64,000 nucleotides of DNA from Photobacterium jeanii (GTDB lineage Bacteria > Pseudomonadota > Gammaproteobacteria > Enterobacterales > Vibrionaceae). The notes beneath the pieces were generated by a model, which made no database searches, was not told the DNA's origin, and saw only the letters and a list, made by a program, of their open reading frames with translations. A program made the position numbers and the translations under genes. The first letter of the stretch is position 1, and every line of letters starts with the position of its first letter. The stretch lies in contig NZ_LVHF01000025.1 of the NCBI RefSeq assembly GCF_001650345.1, positions 97,547 to 161,546 of the forward strand, given 5' to 3'. Positions 1 to 8,050 of this stretch are shown here, in pieces.

Positions 1-251
1 TAATGGCGCAAATCACAGGTTTGAAGCCGGGTAAGGCGTACCACAAGATTGTAAATGCACACATTTATGAAGATCAGCTAGAGCTAATGCGTGATGTACA
101 GCTTAAGCGTGAGCCATTCCCATCACCGAAATTGATCATTAACCCGAAAATCAAATCGCTAGAAGATTTGGAAACTTGGGTGACGATGGATGACTTTGAA
201 GTGGTAGGCTACGAGCACCACGAGCCAATCAAATACCCATTCTCGGTATAA
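1..251 (+). CDS. thyA: Thymidylate synthase, C-terminal part (5' end outside window)
   Basis: The reading frame is open from the window edge to a TAA stop and gives about 82 residues of a ThyA C-terminus. The features seen are the stretch [20 protein letters not shown], then a [16 protein letters not shown] helix, [12 protein letters not shown], a [14 protein letters not shown] segment and the terminal PFSV. ThyA methylates dUMP to dTMP using methylenetetrahydrofolate, in the cytoplasm. The catalytic Cys lies upstream and is not in the window. A terminator follows about 45 nt after the stop, so this looks like the end of its transcription unit. The identification is firm because of the collinear C-terminus; only the 5' end is missing. 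Confidence 0.93.
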   Translation, partial: MAQITGLKPGKAYHKIVNAHIYEDQLELMRDVQLKREPFPSPKLIINPKIKSLEDLETWVTMDDFEVVGYEHHEPIKYPFSV

Positions 252-297
252 GTTGCGCTCGCTTTAGTCAGCGGGTTCAAGTGAGTTAAACAGAAAA

Positions 298-336
298 ACG
301 GAGCCACAGGCGATTGCTGGTGGCTCCGTTTTTTTA
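298..336 (+). terminator. Rho-independent terminator after thyA
   Basis: A 10-bp stem (ACGGAGCCAC at 298-307 with GTGGCTCCGT at 320-329) is followed directly by a run of seven T. It lies downstream of the thyA stop and in its orientation. Confidence 0.85.
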
Positions 337-365
337 TCTGACGTAAATCATGAATTTTAAACATT

Positions 366-397
366 AAAAAGCCCCGTCAGTTAGACTGACGGGGCTT
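366..397 (-). terminator. Rho-independent terminator after nptA
   Basis: AAGCCCCGTCAG (369-380) and CTGACGGGGCTT (386-397) form a perfect 12-bp stem. Read on the minus strand the stem is followed by a T run (366-370 on plus are all A). It ends the minus-strand transporter gene. Confidence 0.85.
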
Positions 398-422
398 GAT
401 GTTTTCGCTCTTTAGTAAGGGC

Positions 423-1565
423 TTAAGCCGTTAGGCTTAGGATACCTACTGGGATAACTAGGAATACCATCGCAATGTAACCAAACACGGTTGCTTTGCT
501 CTTAATTGCCAAGTCACCAAGGTGGAAAGCACCTTTTAGCGGTAGTTCACGTAGGAACGGAATACCAAAGATAAGCAGTGTTGCCAATACGTTGAACGCT
601 AGGTGTACGAGAGCAATCTGTAGGGCAAATACCGCGTTGTCGCCAGAGATAGCCGTTGCTGCTAGTAGTGCCGTGATACAAGTACCAATGTTTGCACCTA
701 GGGTGAACGGGTAAACCTCACGTACTTTCAGTACACCAGTACCTACTAGTGGCACCATCAAGCTGGTTGTTGTTGATGAAGACTGTACCAAGATAGTTAC
801 GATAGAGCCTGATGCGATACCGTGCAGTGGACCACGACCGATCGCATTCTTCAGGATATCTTTTGCACGACCAACCATTAAGCTACGCATTAGTTTACCC
901 ATTGCGGTGATAGCAACGAAGATTAGTGCGATACCAATGAAGATAAGTGCAACGCCACCTAGGGTACCAAATGCTTCTAGTGGACCTTTTACTAGCTCTA
1001 CAGCTGGCTTAGTTAGCGGCTTCATGAAGTTCAAACCCTTCATGCTCATATCGCCCGCACCCATCATAGGTGATACTAACCAAGATGAAATTTTATCCAA
1101 CAGACCGAACATCATCTCCAATGGTAGGAAGATCAATACCGCCAATAGGTTGAAGAAATCGTGTACGGTTGCACTTGCAAATGCACGACGGAATTCATCT
1201 TTACAACGTGCGTGACCAAGGCTAACTAGGGTATTAGTTAGGGTTGTACCAATGTTTGCACCCATTACCATAGGGATTGCCGTTTCAACTGGAAGGCCAC
1301 CAGCCACCAGACCTACGATAATCGATGTCACTGTGCTTGATGATTGGATCAGCGCAGTTGCTGCCAAACCAATCATTAGACCTGCTACAGGGTGAGACGC
1401 GAATTCAAACAAGGTTTTCGCTTGTTCACCAACAGACCATTTAAAGCCGCTGCTGACCATAGATACAGCAACAAGCAGAATGTAAAGCATGAACGCTAGG
1501 TTAGCCCAGCGGACCCAACGCATAGAGCTGTTTTGTGGTGCAGCAGTAGTGGCTTGGGTATTCAT
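423..1565 (-). CDS. nptA: Na+/phosphate symporter, NptA type
   Basis: This is an inner-membrane protein of about 380 residues with two copies of the Na/Pi-cotransporter repeat. The first carries ALIQSSSTVTSIIVGLV and the second TILVQSSSTTTSLMVPLV. The duplicated QSSS signature of inverted repeats is diagnostic of the SLC34/NptA family, which takes up inorganic phosphate driven by Na+. Hydrophobic segments cover most of the protein. I chose the second ATG (1565): a GGAG lies 8 nt upstream of it and directly abuts the first ATG at 1571. The gene is monocistronic, has its own terminator and is divergent from nhaA. Its place beside thyA matches the V. cholerae order as I recall it. Paired TGACA motifs upstream could be phosphate-control sites (see findings). 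Confidence 0.93.
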   Translation of the reverse strand: MNTQATTAAPQNSSMRWVRWANLAFMLYILLVAVSMVSSGFKWSVGEQAKTLFEFASHPVAGLMIGLAATALIQSSSTVTSIIVGLVAGGLPVETAIPMVMGANIGTTLTNTLVSLGHARCKDEFRRAFASATVHDFFNLLAVLIFLPLEMMFGLLDKISSWLVSPMMGAGDMSMKGLNFMKPLTKPAVELVKGPLEAFGTLGGVALIFIGIALIFVAITAMGKLMRSLMVGRAKDILKNAIGRGPLHGIASGSIVTILVQSSSTTTSLMVPLVGTGVLKVREVYPFTLGANIGTCITALLAATAISGDNAVFALQIALVHLAFNVLATLLIFGIPFLRELPLKGAFHLGDLAIKSKATVFGYIAMVFLVIPVGILSLTA

Positions 1566-1571
1566 AATCAT

Positions 1572-2051
1572 TTCTCCATGACAATAGGATGTCGTTTGGG
1601 TGTCATTTTGTTGAAATCTGCCGCGATGGTAGAGGGCTAATATTTCAGAAATATGACACTTTTAATGACAAGGCATATTTGTGCTTAATTTGTGACCGAT
1701 AAGGTGTCAGGAGAGCTTGACGTCAAGGTGTCTTAATGGTGGTTAATGTGTTGATTTTTAGGTGGTTTAACGATTGCTTAGTGTTGGTTGTAATTGTTTT
1801 TTTATCCGAGTCGAATAATTAAAATTAATAGTAAAAAAGCGGGAAGAATCGCTCTCTAATGAAAGAAATATGACACTGAATATGACAGTGAAAAATTATT
1901 CTGCGGATATTACTTGGTTACAGGTCTAATTATTCGGTTTTTACGAAGTGTTAGCTCTAAACAAACGATTTTTCAATACAAGCAATTGGCGACTACACTG
2001 GTGATACAATTTGTTTGTGAAATTTGTTTTTGTGCAAAGGAGTGACGGTCA
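1572..2051. promoter_or_regulatory. Divergent control region between nptA and nhaA, with paired TGACA repeats
   Basis: This 480-bp AT-rich region has no convincing ORF. Two similar blocks, ATATGACACT followed by a second TGACA, lie at 1651-1670 and 1869-1887. In both, the two TGACA units are 12 bp apart. On the minus strand they read as paired TGTCA, reminiscent of a Pho box, but E. coli Pho boxes have an 11-bp period. The nhaA ribosome site (AAAGGAG, 2036-2042) lies at the right end. I could not assign a promoter with confidence. Confidence 0.4.
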
Positions 2052-3209
2052 ATGACCGATGCTATTCGTAAATTTTTAAAACTAGAGTCTGCGGGCGGTA
2101 TTATCCTGATCATAGCCGCTGCGATTGCAATGATGATTGCAAACTCTCCACTTGGATCAATTTATTCTAGTACGCTTCATTCTTATGTCGCGGGCCTATC
2201 GGTTGAGCATTGGATCAACGATGGTCTTATGGCGATCTTCTTCCTATTGATTGGTTTAGAAGTTAAGCGTGAATTAATCGAAGGTGCGCTAAACACCAAA
2301 GAGAAAGCGATTTTCCCTGCTATTGCCGCTGTTGGTGGTATGGTGGCGCCAGCGCTAGTGTACGTACTTTTCAACTACTCTGATTCTTTGGCGGTGACTG
2401 GCTGGGCTATTCCTGCGGCAACCGACATCGCGTTTGCATTGGGTATCATGGCGCTGCTTGGCAAGCGTGTACCTGTTAGTTTGAAAGTCTTCCTACTCGC
2501 ACTCGCAATTATCGATGACCTAGGTGTTATCGTGATCATCGCTTTGTTCTACAGCAGCGATCTATCAACAATTGCGCTTGCGGTGGCATTTGCCTCAACG
2601 GCCGCCCTGTTCATCATGAACGCCAAGAATGTCACCAAGTTGAGTTGGTACTTGATTGTCGGCGCAATTCTATGGGTGAGCGTATTGAAATCAGGTGTTC
2701 ACGCAACGCTTGCGGGCGTGGTACTAGGCTTTGCAATTCCATTGAGTGGTAAAGATGGTCGTTCTGATCACCATTCACCACTGAAACACCTAGAGCATGC
2801 GCTGCATCCTTATGTTGCGTTCCTTATCCTACCGTTGTTTGCATTTGCAAATGCAGGTATCTCACTAGACGGCGTATCTCTGTCTGGTATGGCTGGTATG
2901 CTGCCAGTAGGTATTGCACTGGGTCTGTTTATCGGTAAACCACTTGGTATCTTTACAGCAAGCTACTTTGCTGTGAAATCAGGCGTGGCGAAGTTGCCAG
3001 ACGGCATTAACTTCAAGCATATCTTTGCGGTGTCTGTGTTGTGTGGTATCGGCTTTACGATGTCGATCTTCATCTCTTCACTGGCATTCACAGGTGCTCC
3101 AGCTGACTTCACCACATATTCTCGTCTGGGTATTTTGGTTGGCTCGACGGTGTCAGCACTGGTTGGTTACTTCATGCTGGATCGTGTGTTGCCTAAATCG
3201 GAGGCATAA
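2052..3209 (+). CDS. nhaA: Na+/H+ antiporter NhaA
   Basis: A 385-residue multi-pass inner-membrane antiporter that exports Na+ (or Li+) in exchange for protons and supports pH and salt homeostasis. The functional core is visible: [11 protein letters not shown] (Asp125) in the TM4 region and [12 protein letters not shown] (Asp155-Asp156) in the TM5 region, equivalent to E. coli Asp133, Asp163 and Asp164. Lys296 in [10 protein letters not shown] corresponds to E. coli Lys300. The N-terminal [16 protein letters not shown] segment is also typical. The ATG at 2052 is preceded by AAAGGAG with good spacing. The gene is followed after one base by a small periplasmic-protein ORF, and nhaR lies beyond a terminator, so the nhaA-nhaR pairing of enterobacteria is kept. 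Confidence 0.97.
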   Translation: MTDAIRKFLKLESAGGIILIIAAAIAMMIANSPLGSIYSSTLHSYVAGLSVEHWINDGLMAIFFLLIGLEVKRELIEGALNTKEKAIFPAIAAVGGMVAPALVYVLFNYSDSLAVTGWAIPAATDIAFALGIMALLGKRVPVSLKVFLLALAIIDDLGVIVIIALFYSSDLSTIALAVAFASTAALFIMNAKNVTKLSWYLIVGAILWVSVLKSGVHATLAGVVLGFAIPLSGKDGRSDHHSPLKHLEHALHPYVAFLILPLFAFANAGISLDGVSLSGMAGMLPVGIALGLFIGKPLGIFTASYFAVKSGVAKLPDGINFKHIFAVSVLCGIGFTMSIFISSLAFTGAPADFTTYSRLGILVGSTVSALVGYFMLDRVLPKSEA

Positions 3210-3210
3210 T

Positions 3211-3474
3211 ATGAAACCTTATCTACTCACTGCGATGGTGTTTGTATCATCTGCCGCTGTGGCAGTACCAGATTATACGAATTGCACAGCAGATAACGAA
3301 ACGGAACTTTGTCAGGCTTATTTAGCCGGTGTTAGCCACGGTAAGGCTACAGCGACGACAGTGAATGCTGAGTTGGATGATTCATTCCGCTCACGAGCAC
3401 TCGAGCAGCGGGTAGGTGAGCGTTACCGTAAATCAGTGCAAGACGACAAAAAAGTGGTACAAACGACCAACTAG
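3211..3474 (+). CDS. Small secreted/periplasmic protein of unknown function
   Basis: An 87-residue protein starting at ATG 3211, six bases after a GGAGG ribosome site, and one base after the nhaA stop, so almost certainly cotranscribed with nhaA. The N-terminus MKPYLLTAMVFVSSAAVA is a signal peptide with an AVA cleavage site. The mature part has two cysteines (Cys25 and Cys34) that could form a disulfide, and a charged, helical, lysine-rich C-terminus. A longer in-frame ORF opening inside nhaA lacks its own ribosome site and is not the gene. I do not recognise the family. The position suggests a role linked to salt or pH stress, but that is inference only. Confidence 0.75.
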   Translation: MKPYLLTAMVFVSSAAVAVPDYTNCTADNETELCQAYLAGVSHGKATATTVNAELDDSFRSRALEQRVGERYRKSVQDDKKVVQTTN

Positions 3475-3480
3475 TCGTCT

Positions 3481-3577
3481 CTCAGGCGTCAAGAAGTGCG
3501 CCTGAGCCGTGAAAAATTGCAGATAAAGTTGAAGCCCCAATGCGTGCAGCGTAAGCTGCTCGTTTGGGGTTTTTTAT
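3481..3577 (+). terminator. Terminator after the nhaA operon, with a preceding hairpin
   Basis: The terminator proper is CCCCAA (3535-3540), an inner GCAGC/GCTGC stem, TTGGGG (3564-3569) and a run of six T. Just before it, CTCAGGCG (3481-3488) and CGCCTGAG (3499-3506) form a separate 8-bp hairpin without a T run. Confidence 0.75.
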
Positions 3578-3596
3578 TATGGCAGTGAAGTAGCGG

Positions 3597-4484
3597 ATGT
3601 CTCATCTTAACTATAACCACTTGTATTATTTCTGGATGGTCTGCAAACAAGGCTCGGTCACTAAGGCCGCTGATGCTTTGTTCCTTGCGCCTCAGACAGT
3701 AACAGGGCAGATCCGTGCGTTAGAAGAGCGGATGAAAGGAAAGCTCACCAAGCGAGTGGGGCGTAATATTGAACCGACTGAGTTAGGTCAGTTGGTATTT
3801 AAGTACGCTGATAAGATGTTCGATCTTAGCTACGAAATGCTAGATATCGTTAACTACACCCAACGTGAAAATCAATTGTTGGAAGTTGGGGTTGCGGATG
3901 CTTTATCAAAGCGTCTTGTGAGCAAAGTATTGCTCGAAGGGATCCCCGAAGACGAACGTATTCACCTGCGTTGCTATGAGTCCACTCACGAAATGCTGCT
4001 TGAGCAGCTCTCCATGCATAAACTGGATATGATTTTATCGGATTGCCCGGTGGATTCGACCCAGAGCCCGGGCTTGTACAGTAAGAAGCTAGGGGAGTCG
4101 AGCATGAGTTTCTTCTGCTCTAAACCAGATAAACCGCTGAACTTCCCATCTTGTATTGAAGATTACAAGTTACTGATCCCTGGGCGTCGTACCGCAATGG
4201 GGCGTAAGTTGCATCAATGGTTTGATCAACAAGGGGTCACCCCGAATATTCTTGGCGAATTTGACGATGCGGCCTTGATGAAAGCTTTTGGTGCTTACCA
4301 TCAATCCATGTTTGTTGCGCCGTCGATTTATGCTGAGGAAATCGAAGAAGCGAATAACATTCGTGAAGTGAAACGGGTGAGAGAAATAAAAGAAGAGTAT
4401 TACGTTATTTTTGCTGAGCGGATGATCATGCACCCCGCAGTGAAAAAGATATGTGAAGCAAACTTTGGTAAGTTGTTTAAATAG
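3597..4484 (+). CDS. nhaR: LysR-type transcriptional activator NhaR
   Basis: A 295-residue LysR family regulator. The N-terminal winged HTH is clear (residues about 5-65: [20 protein letters not shown], then [20 protein letters not shown]), and a periplasmic-binding-protein-like effector domain follows. The HTH is close to E. coli NhaR, which activates nhaA in response to Na+. The protein is cytoplasmic and binds DNA. The start at 3597 has only a weak ribosome site but fits the family N-terminus. A terminator separates it from the nhaA operon, so it probably has its own promoter. Synteny (nhaA before it, hlyU and rpsT after it) supports the assignment. Confidence 0.95.
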   Translation: MSHLNYNHLYYFWMVCKQGSVTKAADALFLAPQTVTGQIRALEERMKGKLTKRVGRNIEPTELGQLVFKYADKMFDLSYEMLDIVNYTQRENQLLEVGVADALSKRLVSKVLLEGIPEDERIHLRCYESTHEMLLEQLSMHKLDMILSDCPVDSTQSPGLYSKKLGESSMSFFCSKPDKPLNFPSCIEDYKLLIPGRRTAMGRKLHQWFDQQGVTPNILGEFDDAALMKAFGAYHQSMFVAPSIYAEEIEEANNIREVKRVREIKEEYYVIFAERMIMHPAVKKICEANFGKLFK

Positions 4485-4577
4485 CGATAATTTACCATGA
4501 ATTTTTCATGGATTTTTAACCATAACTCCCTTAAGATCTAAGTATATTAGCGTTAACTTAAATTAGATGGTGAGAAT

Positions 4578-4871
4578 ATGGAACTGCAACAAATGGAGCA
4601 GAATGCTGGACAGGCAGTCGTATTACTCAAAGCCATGGCCAATGAAAGACGTTTGTTTATTCTGTGCTATTTGCTAGAAGGGGAAATGTCGGTTGGGATG
4701 ATGTGCGAGAAGCTGCAACTCAGCCAATCGGCGTTATCACAACATTTAGCGTGGCTAAGGCGTGATGGCTTAGTGGAAACGCGTAAAGAGTCGCAAACCG
4801 TGTTCTATCGCCTTAAGAGCGAAGAAGTCAAAGCGATGATCCAGCTGCTCCACAATATGTACTGCAATTGA
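4578..4871 (+). CDS. hlyU: ArsR/SmtB-family regulator HlyU
   Basis: A 97-residue winged-helix regulator. The core is AVVLLKAMANERRLFILCYL followed by LSQSALSQHLAWLRRDGLVE and a beta-wing (ETRKESQTVFYRL). Cys30 and Cys96 are 66 residues apart, as are the two redox-active cysteines of V. cholerae HlyU (Cys38, Cys104). An extra Cys43 is present. There is no ArsR metal-binding CxC motif, which agrees with HlyU being a redox sensor rather than a metal sensor. In Vibrio HlyU activates haemolysin or RTX genes by countering H-NS. No such target lies in this window, so here it is a stand-alone regulator. The position between nhaR and rpsT matches V. cholerae as I recall it. Confidence 0.92.
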   Translation: MELQQMEQNAGQAVVLLKAMANERRLFILCYLLEGEMSVGMMCEKLQLSQSALSQHLAWLRRDGLVETRKESQTVFYRLKSEEVKAMIQLLHNMYCN

Positions 4872-4924
4872 TATTAACGGCTGCAGTGCAACAAGCGATG
4901 TCGTCATACTCAAATGACAGATAC

Positions 4925-4952
4925 AAAAAAACCGGCAAAAGCCGGTTTTTTT
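4925..4952. terminator. Bidirectional terminator between hlyU and rpsT
   Basis: ACCGGC (4931-4936), an AAAA loop and GCCGGT (4941-4946), flanked by A's on the left and T's on the right. It can end both convergent genes. Confidence 0.88.
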
Positions 4953-4973
4953 ATCGCTGTAATCTCGACTCTA

Positions 4974-5234
4974 TTAAAGAGCTTTGATTTTAGCAGCTAG
5001 GCGAGCTTTGTGACGTGCAGCCTTGTTTTTGTGGATTAGGCCTTTAGTAGCCATGCGATCCATAACAGGTTGCATTTCAACGAAAGCAGCAGTTGCAGCT
5101 TCTTTGTTGCCAGCTTCGATAGCAGCGATAACTTTTTTGAAGAAAGTGCGCATCATTGAACGACGGCTAGCGTTGTGCTGGCGACGTTTCTCAGAAGTGA
5201 TAGCACGTTTCTTAGCAGATTTGATATTTGCCAA
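4974..5234 (-). CDS. rpsT: Small ribosomal subunit protein bS20
   Basis: An 86-residue, Lys/Arg/Ala-rich helical protein: [20 protein letters not shown] near the start, [12 protein letters not shown] in the middle and [16 protein letters not shown] near the end. These are hallmarks of S20, which binds 16S rRNA early in 30S assembly. I place the start at a TTG (5234). It gives the canonical M-A-N-I-K N-terminus and has GGGAG 8 nt upstream. An in-frame ATG at 5249 overlaps that ribosome site. E. coli rpsT also starts with UUG, where the weak codon is part of autoregulation by S20, so the same is plausible here. Confidence 0.95.
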   Translation of the reverse strand: MANIKSAKKRAITSEKRRQHNASRRSMMRTFFKKVIAAIEAGNKEAATAAFVEMQPVMDRMATKGLIHKNKAARHKARLAAKIKAL

Positions 5235-5281
5235 GGGTGTAACTCCCAAATTCTTGGTACGGTGACAATTTAAGGCCGAGG

Positions 5282-5310
5282 ACTATGCCAACAAAGCCAA
5301 AGAATGTCAA
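5282..5310 (-). promoter_or_regulatory. Predicted sigma70 promoter of rpsT
   Basis: On the minus strand TTGACA (5310-5305) is separated by 17 bp from CATAGT (5287-5282). This puts the start about 40 nt before the rpsT TTG. Confidence 0.5.
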
Positions 5311-5344
5311 ATGATTTGTGTAAATAACCGCCAAGGCCTTGAAG

Positions 5345-5373
5345 TTGGCACTTACGGATTAACACGGTTAATA
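5345..5373 (+). promoter_or_regulatory. Possible sigma70 promoter of murJ
   Basis: TTGGCA (5345-5350), a 17-bp spacer and TTAATA (5368-5373), with an alternative TAATAT one base later. It lies 70 bp upstream of murJ. Confidence 0.4.
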
Positions 5374-5443
5374 TGGCGGCAGATTTTACCAGCATTTTGC
5401 CCCGCAAGTCACCTTTCTGGGCTATCTTTTATGAGGTTTTTTT

Positions 5444-7003
5444 GTGAGTAAGCGTCTTTTACGCTCAGGACTGATAGTCAGCACCATGACTTTGGTTTCT
5501 CGAGTCTTGGGTTTAGTGCGTGATGTAGTGGTTGCAAACCTGATGGGAGCAGGGGCTGCCGCTGATGTTTTCTTCTTTGCGAACAAGATCCCGAACTTCT
5601 TACGCCGTCTTTTTGCCGAGGGTGCGTTCTCGCAAGCCTTTGTGCCCGTATTGACTGAATATCATGCAACGGGCGATATGGATAAGACGCGCCAGCTGAT
5701 CGCAAAGGCATCAGGTACCCTTGGGGTGCTGGTTTCGATTGTGACTTTACTCGGAATTTTAGGCTCGGGTGTCGTAACGGCACTTTTTGGTGCGGGTTGG
5801 TTTATTGACTGGTTAAACGACGGTCCAGCCGCGCCAAAATTTGAGCTGGCGAGCTTGTTGCTTAAAATTACCTTTCCTTATTTATGGTTTATCACCTTTG
5901 TTGCCTTATCAGGGGCCATTCTCAATACCTTGGGTAAATTTGCGGTTTCTTCTTTTACTCCCGTATTTTTGAATGTGGCAATCATTGGCTGTGCGCTGTT
6001 TCTATCGCCACAGTTAGCGCAACCTGAAATTGGTTTGGCGATCGGTGTCTTCTTAGGTGGTTTGATCCAATTCCTGTTCCAAATTCCCTTCCTTATAAAG
6101 GAAGGCGCTTTTGTGCGTCCACAATGGGGATGGAACGATCCTGGGGTGACAAAAATTCGCACCTTGATGATCCCGGCGTTGTTTGGGGTATCGGTGAGTC
6201 AGATCAACCTCCTGTTCGATACTTTTATTGCCAGTTTCTTGGCAACGGGGTCGATTAGCTGGCTTTACTACTCTGATCGTTTATTGGAGTTCCCGCTTGG
6301 TTTGTTCGGGATTGCGATTGCTACCGTTATTTTGCCTGCTCTATCGCGCAAGCACGTTGAAAAAACCTCGGCGCAATTTGCCAGCACCATGGACTGGGGC
6401 GTACGCATGGTGTTGCTATTAGGTATTCCAGCCATGCTGGGGTTGATGGTGCTAGCGAAGCCGATGCTAATGGTGCTGTTTATGCGCGGTGAATTTACTC
6501 CGGTTGACGTTGAGCAAGCTTCGATGTCACTGCTGGCGTATGCGTCTGGCTTGCTGAACTTTATGTTAATCAAAGTGCTCGCCCCTGGTTACTACGCGCG
6601 TCAAGATACCAAGACTCCTGTGCGTTTTGGTATCATCGCGATGATCACCAATATGTTCTTCAATGCGATTTTTGCCTATTTTTATGGTTATATTGGCTTG
6701 GCGATGGCAACGGCATTGTCGGCGTTGGTGAATGCGGCACTGCTATACCGTGGTCTTCATATGGCGAATGTTTACCGCGTGACGAAAACAACACTGTGGT
6801 TTGTGGCGCGTTTAGTGGCTGGTGGGATCGCGATGGTCGCGAGCTTATGGTACTTGATGCCGGAAATGAGTGTTTGGCTTGGTTGGCACTTGGGTCATCG
6901 CGTGTTGTGGCTGGCGGGTTTGATCCTTGCTGGGGCGACGGTTTACCTGCTAACTGTGACGATTTTAGGCGTTCGAGTGCATCATCTGCGCACTGATAGC
7001 TGA
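5444..7003 (+). CDS. murJ: Lipid II flippase MurJ
   Basis: A 519-residue polytopic inner-membrane protein of the MOP superfamily that flips lipid II to the periplasm for peptidoglycan synthesis. Conserved MurJ motifs are seen near the N-terminus: VSRVLGLVRD (Arg20, Arg26), GAGAAADVFF (Asp41) and NFLRRLFAEGAFSQAFVPVL (Arg54), corresponding to essential E. coli residues Arg18, Arg24, Asp39 and Arg52. About 14 membrane segments follow. The start is GTG at 5444, after a TGAGG element; MSKRLLRSG fits the family N-terminus. It is divergent from rpsT and followed 79 nt later by ribF, the usual order rpsT-murJ-ribF-ileS in Vibrio. Confidence 0.96.
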   Translation: MSKRLLRSGLIVSTMTLVSRVLGLVRDVVVANLMGAGAAADVFFFANKIPNFLRRLFAEGAFSQAFVPVLTEYHATGDMDKTRQLIAKASGTLGVLVSIVTLLGILGSGVVTALFGAGWFIDWLNDGPAAPKFELASLLLKITFPYLWFITFVALSGAILNTLGKFAVSSFTPVFLNVAIIGCALFLSPQLAQPEIGLAIGVFLGGLIQFLFQIPFLIKEGAFVRPQWGWNDPGVTKIRTLMIPALFGVSVSQINLLFDTFIASFLATGSISWLYYSDRLLEFPLGLFGIAIATVILPALSRKHVEKTSAQFASTMDWGVRMVLLLGIPAMLGLMVLAKPMLMVLFMRGEFTPVDVEQASMSLLAYASGLLNFMLIKVLAPGYYARQDTKTPVRFGIIAMITNMFFNAIFAYFYGYIGLAMATALSALVNAALLYRGLHMANVYRVTKTTLWFVARLVAGGIAMVASLWYLMPEMSVWLGWHLGHRVLWLAGLILAGATVYLLTVTILGVRVHHLRTDS

Positions 7004-7082
7004 TTGACAGAGCGGACTAGTATATAATCCGTCGGTTTTTATCGTGAATTTTGAAAATAACTTAGCCAATCAGCAGCGATAC

Positions 7083-8045
7083 ATGGAATTAATCCGAGGA
7101 ATACACAATATCAAGCCACGTCATCACGGGTGCGTGTTGACCATAGGTAACTTTGACGGTGTTCATTTAGGGCATCAGGCGGTATTGCGTCAGGTAATGG
7201 CGAAAGCCGAGTCCATGTCGCTTCCAGCGACTGTGATGTCATTTGAACCCCAGCCGCTGGAGTTGTTTGCCGGAGATAAAGCGCCGGCGCGATTGACGCG
7301 TTTTCGCGATAAATACCAGCAACTAAAAAAAGTGGGCGTTGAGCGCTTGCTTTGCATCAATTTTAATGCGCATTTTGCCAATCAAACGGCGGACGACTTT
7401 GTTCGTCGCTTGTTGGTTGAGCAATTGGGTGTTAAGTTTCTGGTTGTTGGTGATGATTTTCGCTTCGGTCAAGGTCGAAGCGGCAATTTTGAGATGCTAC
7501 AAGCGGCAGGCCGTGAGTGGGGTTTTGAAGTTGTGAGTACACAAAGTTTCTGCGTGGCAGAGCAACGTGTAAGTAGTACTGCTATTCGTCAAGCATTAGC
7601 CAATGATGAGTTAGTATCAGCATCTGCCATGTTAGGTCGACCTTACAGTGTTTGTGGGCGTGTTTCTCACGGTCGTAAATTAGGTCGTACTATCGGCTTT
7701 CCTACAGCAAATGTGCCGCTAAAGCGTCGCGTATCACCGGTTTCTGGGGTGTATGCTGTGGAAGTGCTGGGTTTAGATGGTACCCCGTATCCGGGGGTTG
7801 CCAATGTTGGTCATCGACCAACAGTGAATGGTGTCCGCCAACAGTTGGAGGTACACCTGTTTGATTTTACTGGTGATTTGTACGGTCGCCAGATTGAAGT
7901 TGTGTTGCACCATAAGCTGCGCAACGAACAAAAATTCGAATCGTTTGATGCGCTGAAAGCACAAATTGAGCGAGATGCTCATACAGCACGGGTGTGGCTG
8001 TCTGAGCGTAATAATGTCCAACTTCGCCCAAGTAACGGAATCTAG
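7083..8045 (+). CDS. ribF: Bifunctional riboflavin kinase / FAD synthetase
   Basis: A 320-residue enzyme that phosphorylates riboflavin to FMN and adenylates FMN to FAD. The N-terminal nucleotidyltransferase domain has [20 protein letters not shown] (HxGH-type motif) and [13 protein letters not shown], then the S-S-T-x-I-R motif near residue 160 ([10 protein letters not shown]). The C-terminal riboflavin kinase domain carries [13 protein letters not shown] (GxPTAN motif) and [14 protein letters not shown] chose ATG 7083 (MELIRGIHN), matching the E. coli N-terminus; a GTG at 7044 would add 13 atypical residues. A TATAAT at 7023-7028 suggests a local promoter, though no well-spaced -35 is seen. 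ileS starts 6 nt after the stop, so the two are probably cotranscribed. Confidence 0.95.
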   Translation: MELIRGIHNIKPRHHGCVLTIGNFDGVHLGHQAVLRQVMAKAESMSLPATVMSFEPQPLELFAGDKAPARLTRFRDKYQQLKKVGVERLLCINFNAHFANQTADDFVRRLLVEQLGVKFLVVGDDFRFGQGRSGNFEMLQAAGREWGFEVVSTQSFCVAEQRVSSTAIRQALANDELVSASAMLGRPYSVCGRVSHGRKLGRTIGFPTANVPLKRRVSPVSGVYAVEVLGLDGTPYPGVANVGHRPTVNGVRQQLEVHLFDFTGDLYGRQIEVVLHHKLRNEQKFESFDALKAQIERDAHTARVWLSERNNVQLRPSNGI

Positions 8046-8050
8046 AATCA

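Noticed and set aside
7004..7028. TTGACA and TATAAT before ribF as a textbook promoter
   Set aside because: The spacer is only 13 bp, too short for sigma70. The -10 alone is mentioned under ribF.
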